The position numbers and the translations under genes are program-made. Shown here piece after piece: positions 6,878 to 14,292 of a DNA stretch of 26,380 nt. The stretch comes from CAZDML01 sp964506645 (GTDB taxonomy: Bacteria > Elusimicrobiota > Elusimicrobia > 2-01-FULL-59-12). The notes beneath the pieces are model-generated. The model saw only the letters and a list, made by a program, of their open reading frames with translations. It made no database searches and had not been told where the DNA came from. The stretch lies in NCBI GenBank assembly GCA_964506645.1, contig CAZDML010000014.1:1-26380 (forward strand), in the 5' to 3' direction. Each line of letters begins with the position of its first letter. Position 1 is the stretch's first letter.

Positions 6878-8475
6878 ATCTGAAGGAGTTTGAAAATTTT
6901 CTAGGCCGTGTGACGGCCTTTTTTAAGATCGAAGTCGGTAATGAAGTGATGGCCGATCAGAAATATATTGCGAGCCTTCGTGATGAAGCGGCTGCTCTGG
7001 CAGCCGAGCTGGTCTTGCCTCAAACCTCCGTCGGATTAAGTGCCCTTACCGCCTACCTGTTGGGGAATCAATCCATTCATGCCGAATATGCGCTTCAGGT
7101 CGCGCAGCTCTTAACTTTGTGTCTCTATAACAGTCGAGGCCTGCATTTGCGCCATGAAGATATGCAGGATATTGTCACCGCCGCGCTGCTCAGCGATCTG
7201 GGATTTCGATCGTCCTGGATTACGCTCTTTGATAATCATGAAAAAACGACGCCCCGCGTATTGAAAAGCTGTCGTTTCTCCTGGTGGTCAAATGCGGTGG
7301 AAAACATGATTCTCAATCACCATAGTCCTGCGACGGATCCTTCTCCGTTTCATCTTTTGTCGCTCAATGCACGGTACTTGGAATTAACGCGAGGGACCGG
7401 GGTGGATGAATTTATCTCCGAAGTCGTGCAGCCCTCGAATGCGGTTCAGCTGTTGCGTGAAGATACCCGTTTTCCGCTTGTGGATCGCAACGTCTTCTAT
7501 GCGCATATGGGGCCCTATCCCGTCGGAAGTTGGGTGCGCTTAAGCTCGGAGCAGAACGCGTATATCCTGCGTGTGCGGTCAAACGATTTTGCGCATCCTC
7601 AGGTGGCTGTTCAGACCCAATCCCAGGTGGGATTTTCATTTCTAGACCTTAAAGAGGTCCCAAAAATTTTTATTCTAGGTGGCATTCACGCGGGTTCGCT
7701 CCGTGGTACAGTCCTGGAGCATCCCGAAGAATGGGTGCCGGGGTGGGACAAAGCCCATGCTCTAACCGTGTTTCAATGGTCGAAGAACAGTGTTGAGAGT
7801 GATTTTGAGGCTCATATCCCATCTGTCAATGCGGTTGCGCCGGTTGCGGCGGCGCCGGTCATTTCTGCTCCGCCTACCCCTGAGCCCATTATTGAAAAAG
7901 AACCTTCTCGGCCGCACCCGAGTAGTGTCATGCCGCAGATGGAGCGAATGCATCGTGAGGGCGAAAAGAGTTTGTCCGCACTAAGCACTCTGGCGCTCGA
8001 TGTTCTGGCGGCCTACGAAAATATGTCATCCGAGGGGCTCGCCGCCGGTGATCGTAAAGCTCTGCAGCACGCACGGCAGAATGCACAGAAACGATGCGAG
8101 CACGTTCGGGATATGACGGCTGCCTTTCAAAAACGCTGGGAAGGCGTAGACGCTGCGGATGAGACGATGCGTGAATCCTTTTTCGAATCCTGGAGCATCT
8201 TTGCTGTTGAGCAGATGAAAAAAATCCAGGAACTTCAGCGACATCTCCTTGTCTTGCGGTCAGATGCCGCACTGCTTCCGGCACTGTTTCAGGAAAAGGC
8301 AGACGGCCAGATCTTTTTGCTGGGGGTTGCTTGGGCCGCCAAAGGCCGGTCCCAAGAGGCGCAATCTGCGTTCCAAAAAGCAGCGGCTTCAGCGCACGTG
8401 TCTGTCGATGCGCGGATGTATGCACTTCTGGAGGATGCCGAGCGGAAATTGAAGCAGATACGGTCCTTGCAATAG
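6874..8475 (+). CDS. Degenerate HD-GYP-like domain protein with Pro-rich linker and helical/TPR-like tail
   Basis: A 533-residue protein; start ATG 6874 has GGAGG 10 nt upstream. Residues about 50-250 follow the HD-GYP layout: a first-helix His (IHAEYALQVA, His69), ALLSDLG at 104-110 where ALLHDIG is expected, NHH at 148-150 where the second His pair lies, and the C-terminal GPYPVGSWVRLS at 213-224 that is typical of HD-GYP proteins. The metal-binding His of the HD pair is Ser107, and the GYP loop is replaced by SPATDPSPF, so cyclic-di-GMP phosphodiesterase activity is unlikely. A Pro/Ala-rich linker spans about 318-350, followed by helices and one TPR-like pair near 485-530. No membrane segment. 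It could be a non-catalytic sensor or scaffold for the export machinery that follows; that is inference. Confidence 0.72.
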   Translation: MNLKEFENFLGRVTAFFKIEVGNEVMADQKYIASLRDEAAALAAELVLPQTSVGLSALTAYLLGNQSIHAEYALQVAQLLTLCLYNSRGLHLRHEDMQDIVTAALLSDLGFRSSWITLFDNHEKTTPRVLKSCRFSWWSNAVENMILNHHSPATDPSPFHLLSLNARYLELTRGTGVDEFISEVVQPSNAVQLLREDTRFPLVDRNVFYAHMGPYPVGSWVRLSSEQNAYILRVRSNDFAHPQVAVQTQSQVGFSFLDLKEVPKIFILGGIHAGSLRGTVLEHPEEWVPGWDKAHALTVFQWSKNSVESDFEAHIPSVNAVAPVAAAPVISAPPTPEPIIEKEPSRPHPSSVMPQMERMHREGEKSLSALSTLALDVLAAYENMSSEGLAAGDRKALQHARQNAQKRCEHVRDMTAAFQKRWEGVDAADETMRESFFESWSIFAVEQMKKIQELQRHLLVLRSDAALLPALFQEKADGQIFLLGVAWAAKGRSQEAQSAFQKAAASAHVSVDARMYALLEDAERKLKQIRSLQ

Positions 8476-8495
8476 TTAAAAACTACTTTTAAAAT
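8467..8495 (+). promoter_or_regulatory. Predicted sigma70-type promoter for the exopolysaccharide operon
   Basis: TTGCAA (8467-8472, 4 of 6 matches) and TAAAAT (8490-8495, 5 of 6 matches) are 17 nt apart. The -35 lies in the last codons of the upstream gene. Transcription would start near 8502, giving a leader of about 30 nt with a good ribosome site. The 56-nt gap is one of only two sizeable non-coding gaps in the window. A weak AT-only inverted repeat (TTAAAA 8476-8481, TTTTAA 8487-8492) overlaps the spacer and -10. Confidence 0.42.
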
Positions 8496-8520
8496 CAACA
8501 AGTTATTAAATTGGATGGAC

Positions 8521-8526
8521 GGGGAG
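8521..8526 (+). promoter_or_regulatory. Ribosome binding site that fixes the export-gene start
   Basis: GGGGAG lies 5 nt before the ATG at 8532. An in-frame TTG at 8511 would add seven residues ahead of the signal peptide and has no such site, so 8532 is preferred. Confidence 0.6.
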
Positions 8527-8531
8527 TTTTC

Positions 8532-9932
8532 ATGACTCATCATGCGGTTCGGCGGATTGTCACCCTGGGGCTTGTACTGACACTTTTGTCGGATGCGCTC
8601 GGACGCTCGGCAGCGTGGGCCGCAAATCCCGGAATCGATGGGATGGTACAGCGTATTGAGCTGTCTCAGACAGCTGGCGGTGTGCGTGTGGATGTATTAG
8701 GGTCTCAGTTGCATGACTATTACGATGTCGCTACGAAAGACGCCTACGGTGGCTCCCAAATTTACCTCTCCTTTTATGATGCGACTCTGGATCCGCTGGT
8801 CGAAAAAAAGCGCAATGGCCTGGGGATTGTGTCGCGGATTGAAGTAACGCAAATTTCACAGGATCCCAGAAAAGTCACTCAAGTCGCCCTCTTTCTGAGT
8901 TCGGAAGCGCCGTATCGTATTCAGAAAATCGCTGAAGGGGTGCGTCTTGAGATTGCCAAAGCCGCGGGGAAGGCCCCCTCTAAAAAAGAAGAAAAACCCG
9001 TCACGCTCAGTGTGCCTAAAGCCGTTCCTGCCGCTGTCCCTGTGACCCCTCCTGTCATGGCTGAAGCGAACGACGCCGTCTCCGAGCGCAGCGGCCCCAG
9101 CGCGATGATTCAGGCCGGCGATGCCATTTATATTTCCGTCAGTCCCGCAGAAGAACTTTCGCGCGATTTAAATGTTGACCAAAATGGACGTATCGCCATG
9201 CCGTTGGTGGGGAGTCTGGATGTGGCTGGATTGACGGCGGAAGATCTGGCGCGCGCATTGACAAAGAAGCTGTCGCAATACGTGAACCGGCCAAGCGTTA
9301 ACGTTCTGGTCCGGCAAAGTTCCTCTCAGCATGTGATGGTCATGGGCCAAGTGCGGAGTTCGGGGTCATTTCCCTATCGGTCCCAAATGCGTCTTCTCGA
9401 CCTCATCTCAAGCGCGGGTGGATTTGCACCGACGGCCAATCGGCGGCATATCCGTATTCAGCGTGGGAGTGGCGCATCGCGCCGCGCCCTGATCGTGGAT
9501 ATTGATGAGGCCTTTCGCACGGGCGATGGCACAAAAGATTTTCCTCTAGAGCCAGGAGATTTGGTGGACGTGCCTCGTGGGTCGTTTGGCTTGACGGTAT
9601 TTGGCGAAGTGCAAGCCGGGGGGACATTTGATTTTGTAACCAACACGCGCATGCTCGATCTGATTTCGATGGCGCGTGGCTTTTCAGATGCCGCCAATGT
9701 TAAAAAGATCGTTATTTTTCGTGGTGAAGCTCCGAATCAAAAAATTATTCGCGTCAAATTTGCGAAAGTGCTGAAGGGGGATCAATCGGAAAATCTTTTG
9801 CTGGAGCCGGGTGACATCATTTACGTTCCCAAACGTCCTCTCTGGAGCGCCAGTGCGACCGTCAGCACGTTTACGCCGATTATGGCCATCGGATTGACGA
9901 TTTCAACGATTATTCTTGCGGTAAAGAAATAA
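8532..9932 (+). CDS. Wza-like polysaccharide export protein with N-terminal AMIN-like domain and two SLBB domains
   Basis: A 466-residue secreted protein. Residues 1-30 are a signal peptide ending AWA with no lipobox cysteine, unlike E. coli Wza, which is a lipoprotein. Residues about 35-143 look like an AMIN domain (IELSQTAGGVRVDV, then SRIEVTQIS and VRLEIAK), a fold that binds peptidoglycan or envelope partners in PilQ and AmiC. A Pro/Ala linker follows (155-178). Poly_export begins near 190 (IQAGDAIYISV, then QNGRIAMPLVGSL at 217-229), then two SLBB repeats (VMVMGQVRSSGSFPY at 268-282 and LTVFGEVQAGGTFDF at 354-368), each ending in a LEPGD motif (339-343, 424-428). A hydrophobic C-terminal helix (443-464) may insert in the outer membrane. 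It forms the export channel; the AMIN part may dock it to the cell wall. The next gene starts directly after its stop. Confidence 0.9.
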   Translation: MTHHAVRRIVTLGLVLTLLSDALGRSAAWAANPGIDGMVQRIELSQTAGGVRVDVLGSQLHDYYDVATKDAYGGSQIYLSFYDATLDPLVEKKRNGLGIVSRIEVTQISQDPRKVTQVALFLSSEAPYRIQKIAEGVRLEIAKAAGKAPSKKEEKPVTLSVPKAVPAAVPVTPPVMAEANDAVSERSGPSAMIQAGDAIYISVSPAEELSRDLNVDQNGRIAMPLVGSLDVAGLTAEDLARALTKKLSQYVNRPSVNVLVRQSSSQHVMVMGQVRSSGSFPYRSQMRLLDLISSAGGFAPTANRRHIRIQRGSGASRRALIVDIDEAFRTGDGTKDFPLEPGDLVDVPRGSFGLTVFGEVQAGGTFDFVTNTRMLDLISMARGFSDAANVKKIVIFRGEAPNQKIIRVKFAKVLKGDQSENLLLEPGDIIYVPKRPLWSASATVSTFTPIMAIGLTISTIILAVKK

Positions 9933-11813
9933 ATGGCCAATAACGAAGAACTCACAGTACGCGACTTTACAACGATTCTTCGGCGGCATCGCCTGTGGCT
10001 TTTTGCCACCTGGAGTGGTGTCTTTACGATCGTTGCGATCTATACGGCTCTTCTTCCGCCGCAGTACCGCGCCCGCGTTCTTCTTCGTGTCCAGGTTAGT
10101 ACCGAAGTTTCACGCGTGACTCAAATAGACCCTCTGAGCGTCCTTTCCCATGGCGGTTCACAGTTTAATATTGAATCACTGCTTTCTCCGGAAACGCTTC
10201 GCGAAACTCTCGAGAAAGTCAATATTTTGAAGACAGGCATGACCGATCATGAACAAGCAGCTGCTATCGATGGATTTTCCCATCGGGCAAAAGTGAAGTG
10301 GTCTGATTCAGATCCGCAAATCGTGAATATGTCGGTCATTTCCTCCAACCCTGAGACCGTCGCGGTGGAGGCCAATACACTCGCCGAAGTGGCCGTGCGG
10401 CTCGTGGGCCAGAATTTAGAAATGAAAACTCAGCAGTCCCGTTCTTTCATTGAAACCCAGATGCGTGATGTACAGCACCGCCTACAGGAATCCGAAGATA
10501 AAATGCGAGCGCTGCAGCAGAAGTTCGGTCCGCAGTCGACGGGCGGATACTTAATTGGGCATTTGATGGAGCTTAAAGCGCGTCGCGCCGAAGTTACAAA
10601 CAAATTTACCTCCTCTCACCCCGATGTGCAGCGTATGAATATGGAAATTGCTTCCCTGGAACGTCAACTGCAGGAACTGCCGAATCAGGAAATCGATATT
10701 ACCCGTGTGTCGCGCGAAGTACGAATGAATGAAGACTTGTATGGAATGCTGGTCAAGCGACTCGAAGAAGCGCGCATTATGGAATCTGCGCGTTTGGCTC
10801 CGATTATTATCTCGGAACCCGCCATACGTCCCAACAGGCCAGAAAAACCGAACAAACCGTTTAACTTGCTTGCCGGTTTTATTCTCGGGCTGGTGGCCGG
10901 GTGTGGCGTGGTCTGGATGAAACACCAGCTGGATACCTCTCTCTTAACAACGCAGGATATCGAAGCGATGCTCAAGGTGCCGGTGCTGGCCATGGTGCCC
11001 CACATTGAACGTCGTGAAAAACCGCGGGAGGCCCCCGAAGGACAACCGGCTCGAAAACTGGATCATCTCGGGAGACAGCGTTCCCGTCTCATTTTGAATT
11101 TCCCGGCCAAGTCTCCTATCGCCGAGGTCTATCACATCTTGCGCACCAATTTGCCGAAGCCCGAAGATGAAAATGTGGGCCGCGTCCTCATGATTGCCAG
11201 TGCCGTATCGGGAGAAGGAAAAAGTGTCACGGCCTGTAACTTTGCTATTGCCGCCGCACAGGGAGGGATCCCCACGCTTCTCGTCGAAATGGATCTTCGT
11301 AAACCGACCGTTCATAAGCTGCTGGGTCTTCCTCAAGAACCAGGGCTAGCCGATTACTTTTATCTGTCGCCACGCTGGGAAAATTATTTGATGGGCTGGG
11401 ATCAGATTCAGCAGGGGAATGCCGACTTCAGCAATGCCATCAACACCAACGGCATGTCCAATTTGCGCGTGATAACGTCCGGTGCGATCCCTTCAAATCC
11501 AGTCGCGCTCTTGAGCTCAGAGCGGTATGTTCAGCTGTTGCGCGAAATGCGCCAACGCTTTCCTCTGACCATTCTGGATTGTTCGCCTGTCATGCTGTTT
11601 GCCGATAGTGTCCTGGCGGCGCCGCATGTGGATGGCGTGATTCTTGTCTACCGGTTCGGAGGTACAGACCGGGATATTTTACGGCAGAGCTATAACCATT
11701 TACTGTCTGCGAAGGCCAAAGTTCTGGGTGTAGTGGTCAATGACATGCTCAAAGGCGAGACAAGCGATTACTCCGGCTATTACTCCCGCTATGAAAAACC
11801 AGACCCTCTCTAA
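9933..11813 (+). CDS. Wzc-like chain-length determinant / BY-kinase (tyrosine autokinase)
   Basis: A 626-residue inner-membrane co-polymerase. TM1 is about 23-41, a Wzz-type periplasmic region with coiled coil runs to 295, and the Pro-rich segment RPNRPEKPNKPF (299-310) leads into TM2 (311-328). The cytoplasmic kinase has Walker A SGEGKS (426-431), Walker A' VEMDLRKP (451-458) and Walker B TILDCSPV (546-553). The tail has four tyrosines (613, 616, 617, 620), the usual autophosphorylation cluster. Odd points: Walker B has DCSPV where DTPPV is common, and the E-x2-R-x2-R oligomerisation motif reads EVYHILR (398-404), with His for the middle Arg. It controls chain length and works with the Wza-like channel encoded just upstream. 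No tyrosine phosphatase gene is nearby. The stop overlaps the next gene by 23 nt. Confidence 0.93.
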   Translation: MANNEELTVRDFTTILRRHRLWLFATWSGVFTIVAIYTALLPPQYRARVLLRVQVSTEVSRVTQIDPLSVLSHGGSQFNIESLLSPETLRETLEKVNILKTGMTDHEQAAAIDGFSHRAKVKWSDSDPQIVNMSVISSNPETVAVEANTLAEVAVRLVGQNLEMKTQQSRSFIETQMRDVQHRLQESEDKMRALQQKFGPQSTGGYLIGHLMELKARRAEVTNKFTSSHPDVQRMNMEIASLERQLQELPNQEIDITRVSREVRMNEDLYGMLVKRLEEARIMESARLAPIIISEPAIRPNRPEKPNKPFNLLAGFILGLVAGCGVVWMKHQLDTSLLTTQDIEAMLKVPVLAMVPHIERREKPREAPEGQPARKLDHLGRQRSRLILNFPAKSPIAEVYHILRTNLPKPEDENVGRVLMIASAVSGEGKSVTACNFAIAAAQGGIPTLLVEMDLRKPTVHKLLGLPQEPGLADYFYLSPRWENYLMGWDQIQQGNADFSNAINTNGMSNLRVITSGAIPSNPVALLSSERYVQLLREMRQRFPLTILDCSPVMLFADSVLAAPHVDGVILVYRFGGTDRDILRQSYNHLLSAKAKVLGVVVNDMLKGETSDYSGYYSRYEKPDPL

Positions 11814-14286
11814 AGATTCCACGCCTATTCACGAACTCAGCGATCCGACGACCGGGACACCGTCCCTCTCGTTGACGCGCAATATTGTCGAAAATGCCGG
11901 CTTTCAGGTGTTGAACGGCGGCATTGGCGGCATTGTCAGCGTTCTCTATACCTCTCTGATCAGCCATCATCTCGGAGTTTCCGATTTCGGTGTGTTTAGT
12001 CTGGTCATTTCCCAGGTGTTGTTGTTTTATGGTTTTACGAGCTGGGGGGCGGTCAGTGTATCGATGCGCAAGATGGCCCAGAATCCCGAAGAAGAAGCGG
12101 TATGGTTAGGGAATTTATTTTTCATGAAGTCCTTTGTGGCTGTTGCGATTTATTTGGTTTGTTTGATTTCTGCACTATTCTCCAAGATGCCAAACGCAGC
12201 GATTTTAGGTACCCTGCTCTACGCCACCATCATTCTCTTCGCCCCTTTCGAAGCACTCTCTACGGTGTATCAGGTCCGACTCAATACCAAGATCCCGGTC
12301 TTGATTACTCTGAGCTGTCAGATTCTTATGCTTCTGGCCACATTGATTGTTTTGCAGCAGGGTGGGGGGCTGCTCAGTATTTTATGTATTGCCATGATCG
12401 GACATATGTTGCGTTGTGCAGGGATGGGCATCTTTATCGGCGGTATTGTTCGAATTCCCGTGCAGTTTTCGTTTGAGCATTGGAAAATTCTTGTCCGTGA
12501 GGGTCTTCCCATTGGTCTTGCCGCTTTAGCGCCTCAGATTATTTTGCGCCTTGCCCCTATTGCGGTGTCCCATTTTCATACGATGCAGGCCGTCGGTGTG
12601 TTTAGTGCGGCCAATCGGTTTGTTAGTTTTTCGTTTTTTATTCCTCAAGCGATCATGGTTCCCGTGTTTCCACTCTTGTGTCGCTATTGGAAGCAGGATC
12701 AGGAACGTCTCCAGACATTGCTCCAACGGACAACGGATGTGCTGGGTATTCTTGCGGTCCCCATTTTTCTCACCTGCTGGATGATTCCGGAGCCTATTTT
12801 GCGGATCTTGTTTGGCCCCTCATTTGCTGGGACAGGACTCACCTTAAGGATTCTCGCTGTTCAATTGTTTCTGGTGTATATTTCGATGCCGATTGGGATG
12901 ATGCTTGTAGCGGCAGGAGAACAAAAGCGAAGCCTCGCGATCAATGCATTTGGAACGATGGTCGGTCTTCTTCTCCTCTACTTTCTCGTTCCACCGTTTG
13001 GCGCTCGTGGTGCTGGCGGCGCTGTCTCCGGCATGGCACTGGCAACGTTTGTCCCAACCCTGTTCAGTATTCGATCGTTAGGGATTCGGATGCGCTGGGG
13101 CGTGTTGTTGAAAACAATGCTGTGTGGGGTGTTGACGTTTATGATGGTTGGAGTGATTGCGCCCTGGCATACCCTATGGAAAGAATCGCTTATTCTGATC
13201 CTTTTTCCATTGTCGATGATGTTTGTGTTCGGATGGACATGGCGTCAGACTCTCCATACACGTGTGAGGGAGTTCTGGGCCGGACTGGGGCCGCGCACGT
13301 ATCTGCCGCGCCGCGCGTTGTCTTACCAATTGTCTCCTCATGCCGCGAACCGAAAGGCCATCTCCACGCTCAGTATTTGCATTGTGAACTATAACACCTC
13401 CAATTTTTTACAGGAATGTCTTCGCTCTATTTATAAAACACCCACCTCATTTCCTTTGGAAGTCATCGTTGTGGATAATCATTCTATGGATGGCAGTGTG
13501 GATATGGTGCGCCACGAATTTCCACAAGTGCGCCTCATCGACAATGCGACCAATCTGTATTTCCATGTGGCCAACAATCAGGCCATCGAAGCCTCGACAG
13601 GGGAATACATTTTCATCTTAAACCCAGACACGGTGGTAAATCGGGATGTTTTGGAGTCGTTGGTGGCTTATTTGAAGAGCCACCCGCAGGCGGCAGGAGT
13701 CACCTGCCGTATGAATTATCCCGACGGGGTGTTCCAGCAGCATTGTTTCCGTTTCGAAACGTTGTGGGAGGCTTTTTTGCTCGAAACACCGTTAGGCACG
13801 CTCTTTCGTTCTAGTCGCCAAAAGGCGTACGACCGGCTTCACTATGCCGGCAAAGATTGGGGAAAACAATTTGTGGTCGAATCCGTGGCGGGGGCTTGCT
13901 TCATGGTTCGGCGGTCAGTGCTCTTTGATATCGGTGGTTTTGATTGCCAGATGCTCCTGTACGCTGGTGACTACGAGTTGTGCTGGCGTATTCAACAGAC
14001 CGGAAAGAGTATTGACTATATGCCGCATGTGGCCATTCAGCATTTCGGTGGCGGCTCCCTGGACCGAGTGCAGCATTTGATTCTGGACATTCATCAGAGC
14101 GATCTGGATACGTACTACATCAAGCGCTTCGGGAAGTTCTGGGGGTACGGATTGGGTATTCTACGCCGACTGCGCTCTTCCGTTCTGCGCTGGGGCGTAC
14201 AATGGGGCATGACGCGCTGGGCGGGGGTTCTGCAAAGTCCGTATCGCCGTGCCACGACTACGACCGCTGCGAAAAACGCAGCCTAG
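11791..14286 (+). CDS. Wzx-type flippase fused to a GT2 (WbbL-like) glycosyltransferase
   Basis: An 831-residue fusion in one uninterrupted frame. Residues about 25-480 are a MOP/Polysacc_synt flippase with roughly 12-14 hydrophobic segments, opening with the amphipathic NAGFQVLNGGIGG that is usual in Wzx, and PIGLAALAPQIILR in the middle. After a basic linker, residues 525-800 are a GT2 rhamnosyltransferase-like domain: STLSICIVNYNTSNFL from 526, VVDNHSMDGS near 561, the metal motif NPD at 611-613, and the acceptor loop GDYELCWR at 726-733, where the usual Glu-Asp pair is Gly-Asp. The flippase moves lipid-linked repeat units outward; the GT would add a sugar on the cytoplasmic side. An ATG at 11740 would add 17 residues; I chose 11791 because the extension is unlike a Wzx N-terminus. 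Neither has a clear ribosome site. Confidence 0.9.
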   Translation: MKNQTLSKDSTPIHELSDPTTGTPSLSLTRNIVENAGFQVLNGGIGGIVSVLYTSLISHHLGVSDFGVFSLVISQVLLFYGFTSWGAVSVSMRKMAQNPEEEAVWLGNLFFMKSFVAVAIYLVCLISALFSKMPNAAILGTLLYATIILFAPFEALSTVYQVRLNTKIPVLITLSCQILMLLATLIVLQQGGGLLSILCIAMIGHMLRCAGMGIFIGGIVRIPVQFSFEHWKILVREGLPIGLAALAPQIILRLAPIAVSHFHTMQAVGVFSAANRFVSFSFFIPQAIMVPVFPLLCRYWKQDQERLQTLLQRTTDVLGILAVPIFLTCWMIPEPILRILFGPSFAGTGLTLRILAVQLFLVYISMPIGMMLVAAGEQKRSLAINAFGTMVGLLLLYFLVPPFGARGAGGAVSGMALATFVPTLFSIRSLGIRMRWGVLLKTMLCGVLTFMMVGVIAPWHTLWKESLILILFPLSMMFVFGWTWRQTLHTRVREFWAGLGPRTYLPRRALSYQLSPHAANRKAISTLSICIVNYNTSNFLQECLRSIYKTPTSFPLEVIVVDNHSMDGSVDMVRHEFPQVRLIDNATNLYFHVANNQAIEASTGEYIFILNPDTVVNRDVLESLVAYLKSHPQAAGVTCRMNYPDGVFQQHCFRFETLWEAFLLETPLGTLFRSSRQKAYDRLHYAGKDWGKQFVVESVAGACFMVRRSVLFDIGGFDCQMLLYAGDYELCWRIQQTGKSIDYMPHVAIQHFGGGSLDRVQHLILDIHQSDLDTYYIKRFGKFWGYGLGILRRLRSSVLRWGVQWGMTRWAGVLQSPYRRATTTTAAKNAA

Positions 14287-14292
14287 GATTTT

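Noticed and set aside
7928..8425. 165-codon minus-strand frame under the HD-GYP-like gene
   Set aside because: Arg/Pro/His-rich antisense shadow; the sense frame has coherent helical structure, the correct ribosome site and coupling.
8476..8492. AT-only inverted repeat after the HD-GYP-like gene as a terminator
   Set aside because: A 6-bp A/T stem is too weak to terminate, and the site fits better as part of a promoter for the next operon.
11740..11790. Upstream ATG extending the Wzx-GT2 protein by 17 residues
   Set aside because: The extension comes from the sequence coding the kinase tail and is unlike a flippase N-terminus; not excluded outright, since neither start has a good ribosome site.
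12678..13394. 238-codon plus-strand frame inside the Wzx-GT2 gene
   Set aside because: It lies wholly within the flippase and linker coding region in another frame, and its product has no family features.
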